Part shown: positions 8,771 to 18,048 of the stretch, one piece after another
Layout: every line of letters starts with the position of its first letter
Numbering within the stretch: position 1 is the stretch's first letter
Assembly (NCBI GenBank): GCA_964586145.1
Contig: CAZPHH010000012.1
Span: 8,344-72,343, forward strand
Length of the DNA stretch: 64,000 nt
From: JAFGJQ01 sp964586145
Lineage (GTDB): Bacteria > Planctomycetota > Phycisphaerae > UBA1845
Direction: 5' to 3'
The notes under the pieces: generated by a model
The model's database searches: none
Seen by the model: only the letters and a program-made list of their open reading frames with translations
What the model was told of the DNA's origin: nothing
Position numbers and translations under genes: made by a program

Positions 8771-9496
8771 ATGCAACGAGCAAACGTGTATAGGGCATTT
8801 ACAGCGGCGATGACCGCATTCATCGTGTCTGTCGCCTGGGCTGGTGAGAAAAAGACGAAGGACAAAGATGCCCCCGGAGATGAGGTTCGGGCGGAAATCG
8901 GAAAGGCCGCCCCGGACTTCGCCCTGAAAGACCTGGACGGCAAGGAACACCGGCTGTCCGACCTCAAGGGCAAGATCGTGGTGCTGGAGTGGACGAACTA
9001 CCAGTGCCCGTACGTGCAGTTCCATCACGCCAAGGCCCGCACCATGCAGAAGACGGCGGCGGAGTTCGAGGACAAGGACGTTGTCTGGCTCGCCATCGAT
9101 TCCAGCCACTTCAGCGAGGACCGGAAAGAGGAGATTCGCAAGTTCGCCGAGACGAGCCAATACGCGTTTCCGATTCTGCTGGATGCGAACGGCCACGTCG
9201 GGCGCATCTACCAGGCCAGGACCACGCCCCACATGTTCGTGATCGACCGCGAAGGGATTCTCGTCTACAACGGCGCCATTGACAGCGAATCGAACATCAG
9301 CGCCGCGGAGCGAGATCCGAACAAGGTGAAGAACTACGTCGCCGCGGCCCTGGCCGCTCTCACGGAAGGCAAGACCGTCGAACCGGCCGAGACCAGACCC
9401 TACGGCTGCAGTGTCAAATACGCGAAGGCCGACGACGCGAAGAAACACCAAAAATCCCACAAGAAGGACAAGGATGCGAAGGACGAAGCGTCCTGA
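8771..9496 (+). CDS. Secreted AhpC/TSA-like redoxin
   Basis: This is a 241-residue thioredoxin-fold protein of the AhpC/TSA (redoxin) group. A signal peptide is visible at about residues 1-25 (hydrophobic core, cut near SVAWA-GEK), so it acts outside the cytoplasm. The fold motifs GKAAPDFALKDLDGKEHRLS, GKIVVLEWTNYQCPYVQ and TTPHMFVIDREG are in order. The active region keeps one cysteine (YQCPYV), so it is not a CxxC thioredoxin. It could be a one-cysteine peroxidase-like protein. A second cysteine lies near the C-terminus (RPYGCSVKY), followed by a lysine-rich tail. The ATG at 8771 was chosen for AAGGAG at 8759-8764. Confidence 0.85.
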   Translation: MQRANVYRAFTAAMTAFIVSVAWAGEKKTKDKDAPGDEVRAEIGKAAPDFALKDLDGKEHRLSDLKGKIVVLEWTNYQCPYVQFHHAKARTMQKTAAEFEDKDVVWLAIDSSHFSEDRKEEIRKFAETSQYAFPILLDANGHVGRIYQARTTPHMFVIDREGILVYNGAIDSESNISAAERDPNKVKNYVAAALAALTEGKTVEPAETRPYGCSVKYAKADDAKKHQKSHKKDKDAKDEAS

Positions 9497-9708
9497 CGGG
9501 AGCAAGGCCCTCGTCGTCTGCCCCGAACCGTGAAAACCGCTGACCCGCGGCGTCGCGCGGTCGTCGAAGGAACGGCCTCCGCGCGGCCCGCGGGTTTCGG
9601 CTTGAGAAGGGGCGTTGGAGACGGCGGCCGCCCCCATGCGCCTGCCCACCCCGTCTGTCGCTTACCCGGGCTGACCACTCCACAAGAGACTCAAGCCACC
9701 CCCGCACA

Positions 9709-10788
9709 GTGGTCGACGCTAGGGTAGGCAAAGGCCGCCGCGCCCCCCGGGGAGCCACCGTGGCCCCCCGGGCAGAGGAGCGGCCGACCCTGCTGCGGGA
9801 AGCCGTGTTCGTGCGCATCCGCCCCGTGGAAAGCTCAAACCCCCCGGCCGGCTGGCAGGAGTCCCCGATCGAAGGAATCCTGGTTGACCCGGCGCCGTCG
9901 GCCGACCCCGCAGACCTCGCCCACGTAATCAGCGTGGACCTGGAAGACTGGCGGCAGTCCGTGTTTGACCACTCGCTTCCCGTTTCAGACGATTTTCACC
10001 GCGGCACCGAGCGATTGCTGGATCTTCTCGATCGGCACAGCACGCGAGCCACGTTCTTCGTGCTCGCCAACGTGGCGGAACACTCCCCGGCGCTCATTCG
10101 GCGAATCCGGGCGGCCGGCCACGAAATCCAGTCCCACGGGCTCGATCACGTCGAGCTGAACCGGCTCACCCCGGAACGGTTCCGACGCGACCTGGCCCGC
10201 GCAAAGGCGATGATCGAGGATGTGATCGGCGAACCCGTGACGGGGTACCGCGCCCCCCGCTTTTCCATAACGGCTGAGACCGTCTGGGCCCTGGACATCC
10301 TGGCCGAGTCGGGCTTCCGCTACGATTCCTCGGTCTTTCCGATGCGGGTGAGGGGCTACGGCATTCAGGGATGGCCGGCCGGCCCGGCCCGGGTCCGGAC
10401 TCGCAACGGGTCGCAACTGACCGAGGTCCCCGTCTCCACAGCCCAGTGGTGGGGTCGCCGGTGGCCGGTGGGTGGTGGCGGCTACCTGCGGCTTCTCCCC
10501 AGCCGACTCGTGCGGCAGGGACTTCGCTCGGTGGTTGCTCGTGGTCGACCGATCGTGCTGTATATCCACCCGTACGAGCTGGATTCCACGGCGATATCCG
10601 CACTGCGTCTTAACGTACCGTTGATGCGGAGGATACATCAGGGGCTGGGGCGGCGATCCGTAGCCGGTAAGCTGGCCACTCTGCTGCAAACCTTCCGGTT
10701 CGGCCCGATGGGGCGGCTTGTGCCGACCATCGGCCCGCCATCCCCCGCGGATGCCCCAGTGGATAGCACGTCAAATCGCCGATCGTAA
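9709..10788 (+). CDS. Polysaccharide deacetylase, exosortase-associated (DUF3473-like)
   Basis: The NodB-type deacetylase domain starts at about residue 72: ISVDLEDWRQ (metal Asp pair), TRATFFVLANVAE, GHEIQSHGLDH (metal histidines), GYRAPRFSI and YDSSVFP. The C-terminal part (GGGYLRLLP, LYIHPYELD) matches the polysaccharide deacetylases found with XrtA exosortase and EPS clusters. It probably removes N-acetyl groups from an exopolysaccharide. The GTG at 9709 is the longest start. The first about 70 residues lack family similarity and GTG 9805 or 9811 are plausible, so the N-terminus is uncertain. No signal peptide is obvious, which is normal for this subgroup. Confidence 0.87.
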   Translation: MVDARVGKGRRAPRGATVAPRAEERPTLLREAVFVRIRPVESSNPPAGWQESPIEGILVDPAPSADPADLAHVISVDLEDWRQSVFDHSLPVSDDFHRGTERLLDLLDRHSTRATFFVLANVAEHSPALIRRIRAAGHEIQSHGLDHVELNRLTPERFRRDLARAKAMIEDVIGEPVTGYRAPRFSITAETVWALDILAESGFRYDSSVFPMRVRGYGIQGWPAGPARVRTRNGSQLTEVPVSTAQWWGRRWPVGGGGYLRLLPSRLVRQGLRSVVARGRPIVLYIHPYELDSTAISALRLNVPLMRRIHQGLGRRSVAGKLATLLQTFRFGPMGRLVPTIGPPSPADAPVDSTSNRRS

Positions 10789-11172
10789 CACTCGGGTTCC
10801 CGACTCGTGTCATTGGGAGAACGCAGTTCGTCGCGATTGCGGGCAGCTCGCCTGTTCTCACGCAAGAACGGGAATCTGCGCAGACAGAAGTGAGACTGGA
10901 TTGCGCCTCGTCCGGGAACCTCGAAATCTCATTGGCCCGCCTGTGATTTGTGTGATAAACTTGTGAAGGCATCGTATCTGGATGGGGATAGAAGCAGTAC
11001 GGCCGCGACCCTCGCCGTCTGAGTGACGATTGCTTGCCTTTTTGAGGTGGGGATCGGTGACGGGGGCCGCGGCCCAATTTGTGCGCATGGAACAGGGCAG
11101 GCCGCTGAGAAACGGTCTGCCCTGTTCGTGATGGGTGGCTCTGACGGTTTATTCGGTGTCGGACACGCAGAG
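10789..11172. other. Intergenic region between convergent genes
   Basis: These 384 bases lie between the 3' ends of the deacetylase and the metzincin gene. It holds one strong hairpin, listed separately at 11090-11127, and otherwise no coding frame or repeat that I can support. Confidence 0.5.
11090..11127. terminator. Strong hairpin, probable bidirectional terminator
   Basis: GAACAGGGCAG (11090-11100) pairs perfectly with CTGCCCTGTTC (11117-11127). Four further pairs (GCCG/CGGT, one G-U) extend the stem to 15 bp around the loop CTGAGAAA. It lies 45 bases past the metzincin stop and 300 bases past the deacetylase stop. There is no T-run on either strand, so it is a terminator candidate by position and stem strength only. 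Confidence 0.55.
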
Positions 11173-12531
11173 TCAGTCGTCCAGAGCCCCGTTTTGCTTC
11201 TGCTCCGCGGCCCGAGCCTTTTCACACGCGCCACAGAAGCAGGTGGCGAACTGGAGCCCGTCGCGGGCCGGCGGCCCAGTCTCTTCGTCATACCAGGCGG
11301 CCCGCATGCGAATCTCCTGCTTCGCCACCGCCCGCAGGGCGTCCAAATCTCCGCCGACCGCCTCTACCAGAAGCAGCGGCGCGTCCTGGTAGCCGATCGG
11401 GAACACGTACTTATCCAGGGGGGCCCGCCGAAACGCCTGCGGCCCGAGCATCTGCCGCAGCGTGGCGGAGACATCCATGATGGAGAGCGGATCGTGGGAG
11501 TGCTGCAGCCCCAGCAGGTGCCCCGCCTCGTGCGAGGCGACGTTGGCCAAGGCCTGCGCCATCTCGTCAGCCGTCGGGCTCAGCACCAGGAAGGCCTGGA
11601 ACGTATCCACGAAGACCACGGCCTCCTGAACGATCTGTTCGTTGTACTCATCCACGTTGGTTGCGACACCCAGCAGGTCCGGATCGTACGCGCCGAAGTG
11701 AATCGTCGTGTGCGGCGCCGTCGGGCGCGGACCCTCTCGGGATGAAACGAACTCCACGTTCAAGCCGGTGTAATCCTCCCGAACGTGGCTCATGATCCTC
11801 TCGATCATCCAATCGGTCTGACCGCCGTACGTCACTGCAATCCGGCTGCCCTCAAAGGGCGGGATGCCCACGGTCGGTCGGCTGCCGATGGTCACGGCCG
11901 CCTCTCCGTCGAAGTTCATGAAGATGATCTGCGTCTGCGGCGCCGGAAGGTCCTCCGGCGCACCGCGGACCACGGAGACCGAGTAGTCGCCCTGCGTACC
12001 CGAGCCGGCGCTGGACGCCACGGCCAGATAACAGCGCTCACTCGCGCGGCGGACGGTCACGCGGATGCGGGGATCGAGCAGCCCGGCGTAATAGGCGCGG
12101 TCGTCGTTGGCGTAGATCAGGTTCTGGTCGGCGTCAAAGAGCGCGGCCACGGCATCGAGGGTGGACCGGGCCGTCACGTCGACGACGAGGACGTCGCCCG
12201 CAGCGATGGGACCCAGGTCGTAGACATCCACGTCGGACGGGCTGGAGATGCTGCCCTCAATCCAGGCTTGCGAATTCGAGAAGGTCACGGCGTTCGCCGC
12301 AGCGAACGGGCCGGCCGCCGGATCACCGGGTCCCTCGGGCTCGATGAACACGTATTCGTCATCCCGATCGCCCCCGCCTCCGGGGTTTCCGGTGGGGCCG
12401 TCCGCGGGCGCGGCGTCGGCTGTCGGCGGTGCGTTGCCGACCGACGAGCAGCCGAGGCCGGCCAGGAGCGCGTATCCGAGACACGCGACAACCCATCCCC
12501 ATCGAGCGCATGGCGCCAGCCTGGAAATCAT
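11173..12531 (-). CDS. Metzincin-type zinc metalloprotease lipoprotein with PPC domain
   Basis: The 452-residue protein has a lipoprotein signal (LAGLGCSSVG) followed by a Gly/Pro linker, so it is membrane-anchored outside the cytoplasm. Residues about 85-205 look like a pre-peptidase C-terminal (PPC) beta domain (ALFDADQNLIYANDDRAYY, CYLAVASS). The catalytic part has HEAGHLLGLQH, the HExxHxxGxxH zinc motif of metzincins, and a methionine turn SIMD shortly after. It ends with an unusual cysteine cluster (CFCGAC). The ATG at 12531 is chosen because the signal peptide begins there and a G-rich tract precedes it. The substrates are unknown. Confidence 0.85.
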   Translation of the reverse strand: MISRLAPCARWGWVVACLGYALLAGLGCSSVGNAPPTADAAPADGPTGNPGGGGDRDDEYVFIEPEGPGDPAAGPFAAANAVTFSNSQAWIEGSISSPSDVDVYDLGPIAAGDVLVVDVTARSTLDAVAALFDADQNLIYANDDRAYYAGLLDPRIRVTVRRASERCYLAVASSAGSGTQGDYSVSVVRGAPEDLPAPQTQIIFMNFDGEAAVTIGSRPTVGIPPFEGSRIAVTYGGQTDWMIERIMSHVREDYTGLNVEFVSSREGPRPTAPHTTIHFGAYDPDLLGVATNVDEYNEQIVQEAVVFVDTFQAFLVLSPTADEMAQALANVASHEAGHLLGLQHSHDPLSIMDVSATLRQMLGPQAFRRAPLDKYVFPIGYQDAPLLLVEAVGGDLDALRAVAKQEIRMRAAWYDEETGPPARDGLQFATCFCGACEKARAAEQKQNGALDD

Positions 12532-13116
12532 TTCTGTCCCCCCACACGGCGAATGCGGCGGCGCGGCGCAGGGCCGCACCCCCCACCTGAAAAAGGCCGA
12601 CGTCCGTTCGGGTTCGAGTCGATACGTTCCGGTGTGTCAGCGCAAAAAAAGCCTCTTTCCCCCCCGGAACGCGAGACCGTCGTAACCACCCCGATTCGAC
12701 GTCTCTGAGACTGGTGAGACCGGAAACCGTCGTGCGGCCGGAAGCCGTCGCGTCGTGAAAGCAATCGTGTCCTGCCCGGTTTCCCAGGCTTCGCCAGTCA
12801 CCCTTCAGAATCCAATACGTCGGCGCGGAAGGCAAACGAATCGGCAAACTTTGCCCGCCTTCGGCGCAATGGTCGTCCGCATCCGTGTGCGCGCAGGCCG
12901 CGTCCGTGAATGTCGCGCACGGTTGCCCGTTTTCGTGACCGGCCCGGGCTCACGCGACCACCCCGCGAGCGGGAGTCCGGTAATGCTGCGTCGCCGGCGC
13001 GTGGCAACCCGGGAAACGGGCCGGTGGGCGGCGTGAAAACCGCGCCGGTCGTTCAGGGCCGGCGGACCGCTTCCGATAGAAGAGCAGAGACGCTGCCCAA
13101 TCGGCTGTGGGAGACG
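12532..13116. other. Intergenic region between divergent genes
   Basis: These 585 bases lie between the starts of the metzincin and PilZ genes and must carry both promoters. A frame from 12910 runs into the PilZ gene but lacks a ribosome site and shows low-complexity Arg/Gly/Pro content, so I treat it as non-coding. No convincing promoter or repeat was seen. Confidence 0.4.
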
Positions 13117-13467
13117 ATGCGTATGCCGCGTGTGAGTACGTCAGAAGTCCGAGAAGTCGTGGCGAACTGGCTCCAGGAGGCCAAGATGTTCGGCGAGGTG
13201 GACACGCGCGACATCAAGCGCAGTCGCCGGCGCTACTCCTGGCGTCGGCCCATGGAGCTCCGTGCGGGCAAGCGCATGCATTACGTCTACAGCCGTGACA
13301 TCAGCGAAGACGGGATCGGCGTGGTCTGTCGCAGCCGCCTGGGCGAAGCCACCCAGGTGGAGCTGCGCCGCGACGAGACCGACCCGTGGATTCCCGCCCG
13401 CGTCGCCCACTGCACGCAGACCGTAGGCGCCTACAAGGTCGGTATTGAACTGGCGTTCGAGTTCTGA
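13117..13467 (+). CDS. PilZ-domain protein, c-di-GMP receptor candidate
   Basis: A 116-residue single-domain protein. The PilZ c-di-GMP motifs are present: an arginine cluster RSRRRYSWRRP (RxxxR) and SRDISEDGIG (D-x-S-x-x-G). A short helical N-terminus (REVVANWLQEAKMFG) precedes them. It probably senses c-di-GMP made by enzymes such as the GGDEF protein at 53.3 kb. The start is ATG 13117 or 13123, both close behind GGGAG at about 13109. It stands alone, so the output process is unknown. Confidence 0.8.
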   Translation: MRMPRVSTSEVREVVANWLQEAKMFGEVDTRDIKRSRRRYSWRRPMELRAGKRMHYVYSRDISEDGIGVVCRSRLGEATQVELRRDETDPWIPARVAHCTQTVGAYKVGIELAFEF

Positions 13468-13834
13468 ACGATTGATCCCGTCCGTTTCCTCCCTCGCGAG
13501 CGCATCGTGCTCCTCCTCCGGCCCTCCGGGCGGCGTCTTCGCGAGACGCGCGCGGCGGGGTTCAACGGACCCGCATCCTGTCCGCAACCACGCCGGCCCC
13601 GTTAAGATTGCGCTAAGTTTCCGCGCGCCCCGCGGTGCATCCGGGCGCCCGTTCTTCCGTCTGTCGGCCGCGTGAGAGAATCATGCCGAACGCCCCTCGC
13701 CGCCCGTTGACACTTCTGCGTGCGCCATGCCACAATCCGGGCTGAGGAGCCTTCCGCTGCGCGGCCCCAAGCGACGGTCCCGCAGCGCCGGACGAGGATC
13801 GGGGCTTGCGGTTCGGACAGGAAGTTTCAGAGTC
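13468..13834. other. Intergenic region upstream of phosphate transporter
   Basis: The 367 bases between the PilZ gene and the PiT gene show no credible gene. If the transporter starts at the alternative ATG 13727, the last 108 bases would be coding. No clear promoter hexamers, terminator or repeat were seen. Confidence 0.4.
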
Positions 13835-15415
13835 GTGTTCACCGAGATATCCGAGCTGATCCACCTCATCTCCCAGCAGCCCTCCTTCATTATCGGGGCG
13901 GTGCTGGTCGGCCTGGTCATGTTGTTCTGGGACACCGTGGAGGTGGGTCGGAACGACGCGGCCAATCTGGTCAACGCGGTGCTGGGGGCCCGCATCCTGC
14001 CCCGGCGAACGGCGCTCGCGCTGGCCGGTGCGTGCGTGGTGCTCGGGGCGTCGTTTTCGTCCGCCGTCGTCGAGACGGCACGGACGGGGATCTTCGATCC
14101 TCAGAAGCTGCGGTCCGTGGAGCAGTTGCTGGCCATCTACGCGTCGGTCTACATCGTGGACACCGTTCTGCTGTACAGCTTCTCCGCATACGGCATGCCG
14201 GTCAGCACCACGGCCTGCCTGGTCTTCGAGCTGCTGGGGGCCTCGTTCGCCCTGGAGTTCTTCGGCGTCGTGCGATGGGACAAGTCGGGCACGGTGGTCG
14301 CGGCCATCGTCTGTTCGATCCTCCTCAGCGGGGTCGCGTCGTTCCTGATTCAGCGAGCCGCCCGCGGGGCGATCGGCCGTCGGTCGGACGACCTGCAAAC
14401 GCTTCTTCTCCACGGCGGCTGGATCGGCGGAGGCGTGCTGGCCGGCCTGTTCTACTTCATGATTCTCAAGGGCATGGGCGGCGTGAAGGCCGTCGGCGCC
14501 TTTCGGGACTCGGTGTTCGCGTACTACGGGTCCGCGGCCATGCTGGTGTTCCTCTGGGGCGGGTTCGCGATTCTCGTCCACGCCGCCCTGGTCGTTTTCA
14601 AGGAGCGCGCCGCGAAGTGGCTTTTCCCCGCACTCACCGTTCTCGGCATGATGTGCATGGCGTTTGCGTTCGGGCAGAACGATCTGGCCAACTGCGCGTC
14701 ACCAGGCCTGGCCACCCTGCACACCGTCAAGCACATCGATGAAGGCATGGGCACGATCACGGAGCTGCAGATCAACCGAAGCTGGCTCGTGGTCTGCGGC
14801 TGCCTGATGGCGGCCGGCATGTTCACGAAAACCTCCCAGCGGGTGACCCGCGCGGCGATGCGGGCCGGCAGCGCAGGCGACCACGTGAGGCTCTGGGCGC
14901 CGCAGTGGTGCATCGGCCTGGCGAAACGGATGCTCCGGTCCCAACCGCACAACGGGGCGCTGGCGCCCGAGGCCGCGGTGACGCCCGCCGGCAAGACCGC
15001 CCACTACGACATGCTCCGCGCCTGCGTGATCATGGCCGTTTCCGCCTCGGTCATTGCCACGGCCTCCAGCCTGGGGCTGCCGGTGTCCACCACGTACGTG
15101 GCCTTCGCAGCGATCGTGGCCACGGGGATGGCGGACCGCATCTTCCGGCGCGGCGACGCGGCCCTGAAGCTGGGGCGGTCCATCTGGGTCGTGTTCAGTT
15201 GGTTCATGGCCGCGGTGATCGCGGCGTTGGCCGCGGGCATCGTGTGCCGATGCGTGTACCACCTGGGCATTGCGGGGATGCTGCTGACCATCGGCGCGAA
15301 CCTGGTCGTCCGGTCCGTCGTGAAGAAACGGTCGGATGCCCAGCGAGAACGGGTCCGGGCGGAGGCCGCCGCCCGCATGCAGGCGGAGGAGGCCGACGCA
15401 CACGACCCCGAGTAG
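13835..15415 (+). CDS. PiT-family inorganic phosphate transporter
   Basis: This 526-residue polytopic membrane protein has the duplicated PiT signature. The first copy is GRNDAANLVNAVLGARIL with GMPVSTT. The second copy is FGQNDLANC with GLPVSTTY. PiT proteins carry phosphate (often as a metal complex) with protons or sodium into the cell. The hydrophilic central loop at about residues 340-400 is typical. I prefer the GTG at 13835, preceded by GGAAG, because the extra 36 residues from ATG 13727 are Arg/Gly-rich and unlike a membrane protein start. No PhoU-like gene adjoins. It is convergent with the acyl-CoA synthetase gene. Confidence 0.92.
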   Translation: MFTEISELIHLISQQPSFIIGAVLVGLVMLFWDTVEVGRNDAANLVNAVLGARILPRRTALALAGACVVLGASFSSAVVETARTGIFDPQKLRSVEQLLAIYASVYIVDTVLLYSFSAYGMPVSTTACLVFELLGASFALEFFGVVRWDKSGTVVAAIVCSILLSGVASFLIQRAARGAIGRRSDDLQTLLLHGGWIGGGVLAGLFYFMILKGMGGVKAVGAFRDSVFAYYGSAAMLVFLWGGFAILVHAALVVFKERAAKWLFPALTVLGMMCMAFAFGQNDLANCASPGLATLHTVKHIDEGMGTITELQINRSWLVVCGCLMAAGMFTKTSQRVTRAAMRAGSAGDHVRLWAPQWCIGLAKRMLRSQPHNGALAPEAAVTPAGKTAHYDMLRACVIMAVSASVIATASSLGLPVSTTYVAFAAIVATGMADRIFRRGDAALKLGRSIWVVFSWFMAAVIAALAAGIVCRCVYHLGIAGMLLTIGANLVVRSVVKKRSDAQRERVRAEAAARMQAEEADAHDPE

Positions 15416-15486
15416 AGGCTCGCTCACCCCACGGACCGGCGGCCCGGCACGCCACCCAACCGTTGTCGCGAGCGTACGAAACACAG

Positions 15487-15519
15487 CACCCCGGCGTGGC
15501 GTTCGACCATGCCGGGGTG
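15487..15519. terminator. Bidirectional terminator hairpin between convergent genes
   Basis: CACCCCGGCGTGG (15487-15499) pairs with CCATGCCGGGGTG (15507-15519), 13 bp with one G-U, around a 7-base loop. It sits between the stops of the PiT gene and the leftward acyl-CoA synthetase gene, where a shared terminator is expected. No long T-run follows. Confidence 0.65.
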
Positions 15520-15559
15520 TTGCGTTGGGGCCCCTGCGAAACAGGAGGAACTGCAACCG

Positions 15560-17722
15560 CTACGGCTGCTCCAGGCGGATGCGAATGTCCGCCACGTGAC
15601 AGCCTTCGCCTTGCGGATGCACGATCAGGGGGTTGATGTCCAGCTCGGCGATCCGCGGAAAGTCGTTGGCGAGCTGGGACAGCCGCTTGAGAGCATCCTC
15701 GATCGACGGGATGTCGCTCGGCGGTTCGCCCCGCACTCCCTTAAGCAGGTTGTAGGCCCTCGTTTCCCGAATCATCTTGCCGGCCGCGGAGGCGCGGATC
15801 GGCACGATGCGGAACGTCACGTCCTTGAAGGTCTCCACGAAAATACCGCCCAGCCCGAACATCAACATGTGTCCGAAGGTGGGGTCGCGGTTGACGCCCA
15901 GGATGATCTCCTTGCCCGCCGGAATCATGTGGCGGACCAGAATGCCCGTCACGTCCTCCGCCTTGACGTGCTTGAGCAGGTTGTCGCGCATGGCCCCGTA
16001 GGCCTGCCGCACCTCGTCGGCGTTCCGGAGGTTCAGGATGACCCCCTTCACGTCGATCTTGTGGATGATCTTGGGCGAGACGACGCGGAGCACCACGGGG
16101 TACCCCACGCGGTCGGCGGCCGCAACGGCTTCGTCGGCCGTCTGCGTGAGCATGGAGGGCACGACGGGGAACCCATAGGCCTCCAGCACCTCCAGGGCCT
16201 GCGATTCGAGAAGGTACCCGTCCGGCGCCTTGTCCAGGATCGCGGCCGCCCGCGCCCGATCGACCGGTAGCGTCTCGACCTGGGACACCTCGCGATTGAG
16301 CCACTGCCGGTACCACGCGGCGTGCCACATGGCGTCGGCCGCCCATTCCGGCAAGATGTAATGGGGAATGTTGTTTTGCTGCAAAATCTCGATGCCCGGG
16401 GCCACGTCCTTGGCGCCCATGAACGAACAAAGCAGCGACTTGTCGGAGTCGGCGTAGCGATCCTTGATGTCGCAGACGGTCTGGGCGATGGTGGTGATGT
16501 TCGTCATGGACTGCGGCGTCAGAATGACCAGAATCTGGTCCACCGCGTCGTCCTTGAACACCGCGTCCAGGGCCGCGGCGTAGCGGTCTTCCCGGGCGTC
16601 GCCGATCACGTCCACGGGGTTCTTCATGTTGGCGGCCGCCGGCAGGGCGGCCTTCAGCAGAGCGGTGGTCTCCTCGGAGAATTTCGCCAGTTCCAGTCCG
16701 TTGCTGATCGCCGCATCGGTGGCCATCACGCCCGGGCCGCCGGCGTTGGTCACGATGGCGATGCGGCTGCCGCGCGGCACGGGCCTCTCGGCCAGCAGAT
16801 TGGCCGCGTTGAACATCTCCTCGAGCGACTGGCACCGGATGATCCCCGACTGCTCGAACACGCCGTCACACACTTCGGCGCTGGCAGCCAGAGCTCCGGT
16901 GTGGGATTGGGCGGCCGCGGCCCCGGCGGCGGTCCGACCGCCCTTGATGGCCAGAATCGGCTTGGGGTTGCTGCGGTTACCGGCAATCTCGCGGGCGGCC
17001 TTCATCAACTCACGACCGTTCGTGATCGACTCCAGGTACATGAGGATGACCGATGTTTCCGTGTCGTCCGCCAGGTAACGAAGCACGTCCACGTCGCTTA
17101 CGTCCGCTTTGTTGCCGAGACTGACGAACTTGGAGAAGCCAATGTGCTTTCCGGCGGCGTAATCCAGGACGGCCGTGCAGAGGGCCCCGCTCTGGGACAT
17201 GAAGGCGATCCGGCCCGCGTCGGGCATGGCCCGTGCGAAGCTGGCGTTCAGCCGAACGTCGGGCTCCGTGTTGATGACGCCCAGACAATTCGGACCAATG
17301 AGCCGCATCCGGCCTTCGCGGGCGATGGCCTTGATGCGATTCTCGCGCTCCAGCCCGGCGGGCCCGACTTCGCGGAACCCGGCGGAGATGATGATCGCAG
17401 CCCGAACTCCCTTTTCCACACATTGCTGCAGGGCCTTCTCGCACACCGCGCCGGGGAAGACCAGGACCGCCAGCTCGACGGGGTCGGGGATGTCGGTCAC
17501 GTAGTCATAGGCCCGCACGCCCGCGATGTGCCTCTTCCGCGGGGCCACCGGATACACCACGCCGTTGAACCGCGTGGTGAGGATATTCACGAATATGTCG
17601 TGCGGAACGGTGCCGGGGGTATTCGTCACACCGAGTACGGCGATCGATTTCGGGCGGAAAATCGAGTCCAGGCCGTCCGGAGAGGCCGACTTCTGGGGGG
17701 TGGAGGTCGATTGTGTGCTCAT
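15560..17722 (-). CDS. ADP-forming acyl-CoA (acetyl-CoA) synthetase, fused subunits
   Basis: The 720-residue protein joins the alpha part (CoA-binding Rossmann domain about 20-150, SIAVLGVTNTPGTVP; succinyl-CoA-ligase-like domains to about 470) with the beta part (ATP-grasp, about 500-720). The catalytic phosphohistidine motif is AQSHTGALAAS. ATP-grasp features include GYPVVLRVVSPKIIHKID and IAELDINPLIV. It interconverts acyl-CoA, ADP and phosphate with acid, CoA and ATP, a way of saving energy from acyl-CoA. The ATG at 17722 follows GGAAG. It is last in a leftward run after an acyl carrier protein gene (83-bp gap). The acid used is not clear. Confidence 0.92.
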   Translation of the reverse strand: MSTQSTSTPQKSASPDGLDSIFRPKSIAVLGVTNTPGTVPHDIFVNILTTRFNGVVYPVAPRKRHIAGVRAYDYVTDIPDPVELAVLVFPGAVCEKALQQCVEKGVRAAIIISAGFREVGPAGLERENRIKAIAREGRMRLIGPNCLGVINTEPDVRLNASFARAMPDAGRIAFMSQSGALCTAVLDYAAGKHIGFSKFVSLGNKADVSDVDVLRYLADDTETSVILMYLESITNGRELMKAAREIAGNRSNPKPILAIKGGRTAAGAAAAQSHTGALAASAEVCDGVFEQSGIIRCQSLEEMFNAANLLAERPVPRGSRIAIVTNAGGPGVMATDAAISNGLELAKFSEETTALLKAALPAAANMKNPVDVIGDAREDRYAAALDAVFKDDAVDQILVILTPQSMTNITTIAQTVCDIKDRYADSDKSLLCSFMGAKDVAPGIEILQQNNIPHYILPEWAADAMWHAAWYRQWLNREVSQVETLPVDRARAAAILDKAPDGYLLESQALEVLEAYGFPVVPSMLTQTADEAVAAADRVGYPVVLRVVSPKIIHKIDVKGVILNLRNADEVRQAYGAMRDNLLKHVKAEDVTGILVRHMIPAGKEIILGVNRDPTFGHMLMFGLGGIFVETFKDVTFRIVPIRASAAGKMIRETRAYNLLKGVRGEPPSDIPSIEDALKRLSQLANDFPRIAELDINPLIVHPQGEGCHVADIRIRLEQP

Positions 17723-17805
17723 ACGCTTCCTACTCTCATGGTTCAGTCTACCATCTAACAACAGGGCCGGACCGGCCGTGCGCTTCCGCAATGAGACGCC
17801 GCCGG

Positions 17806-18048
17806 CTACTTCAGGAATTTCGCGATGAACTCGGCCGCACCGTTGACGGTATCCACGGCGAGGGCGGCGTCTTCATTCATCTCGATGCCGAACTCCTGCT
17901 CGAACGAGGCCACCAGCTCGACGCTCTGCACCGATTCGGCGCCGAGGTCAAACACGAAGCTGTCCGTCGGCTTGATGCTCTCCGGATCCAGCGACAAGAC
18001 ACGAGCCGTGACCTTGATCACCCGATTCAACACGTCCTGATTTGCCAT
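17806..18048 (-). CDS. Acyl carrier protein
   Basis: This 80-residue protein has the four-helix acyl carrier fold. The carrier serine lies in DLGAESVQSVEL, where the usual DSL is ESV: the serine that would take phosphopantetheine is kept but the Asp and Leu are conservatively changed. That may mean a specialised carrier rather than the housekeeping AcpP, although the length and the acidic second helix (VASFEQEFGIEMNEDAA) are normal. It sits between a GlmU-like gene and an ADP-forming acyl-CoA synthetase gene on the same strand. No ketoacyl synthase is nearby. Confidence 0.9.
   Translation of the reverse strand: MANQDVLNRVIKVTARVLSLDPESIKPTDSFVFDLGAESVQSVELVASFEQEFGIEMNEDAALAVDTVNGAAEFIAKFLK

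Noticed and set aside
12605..12632. tRNA-like T-arm sequence GGTTCGAGTC
   Set aside because: The flanks do not pair to form a T-stem and no acceptor, D or anticodon arm fits.
12910..13116. N-terminal extension of the PilZ gene
   Set aside because: It has no ribosome site and a low-complexity Arg/Gly/Pro composition, while ATG 13117 has GGGAG close by.
16322..17758. 478-codon open frame on the + strand
   Set aside because: Opposite the ADP-forming acyl-CoA synthetase. The histidine- and arginine-rich content is typical of a shadow frame.
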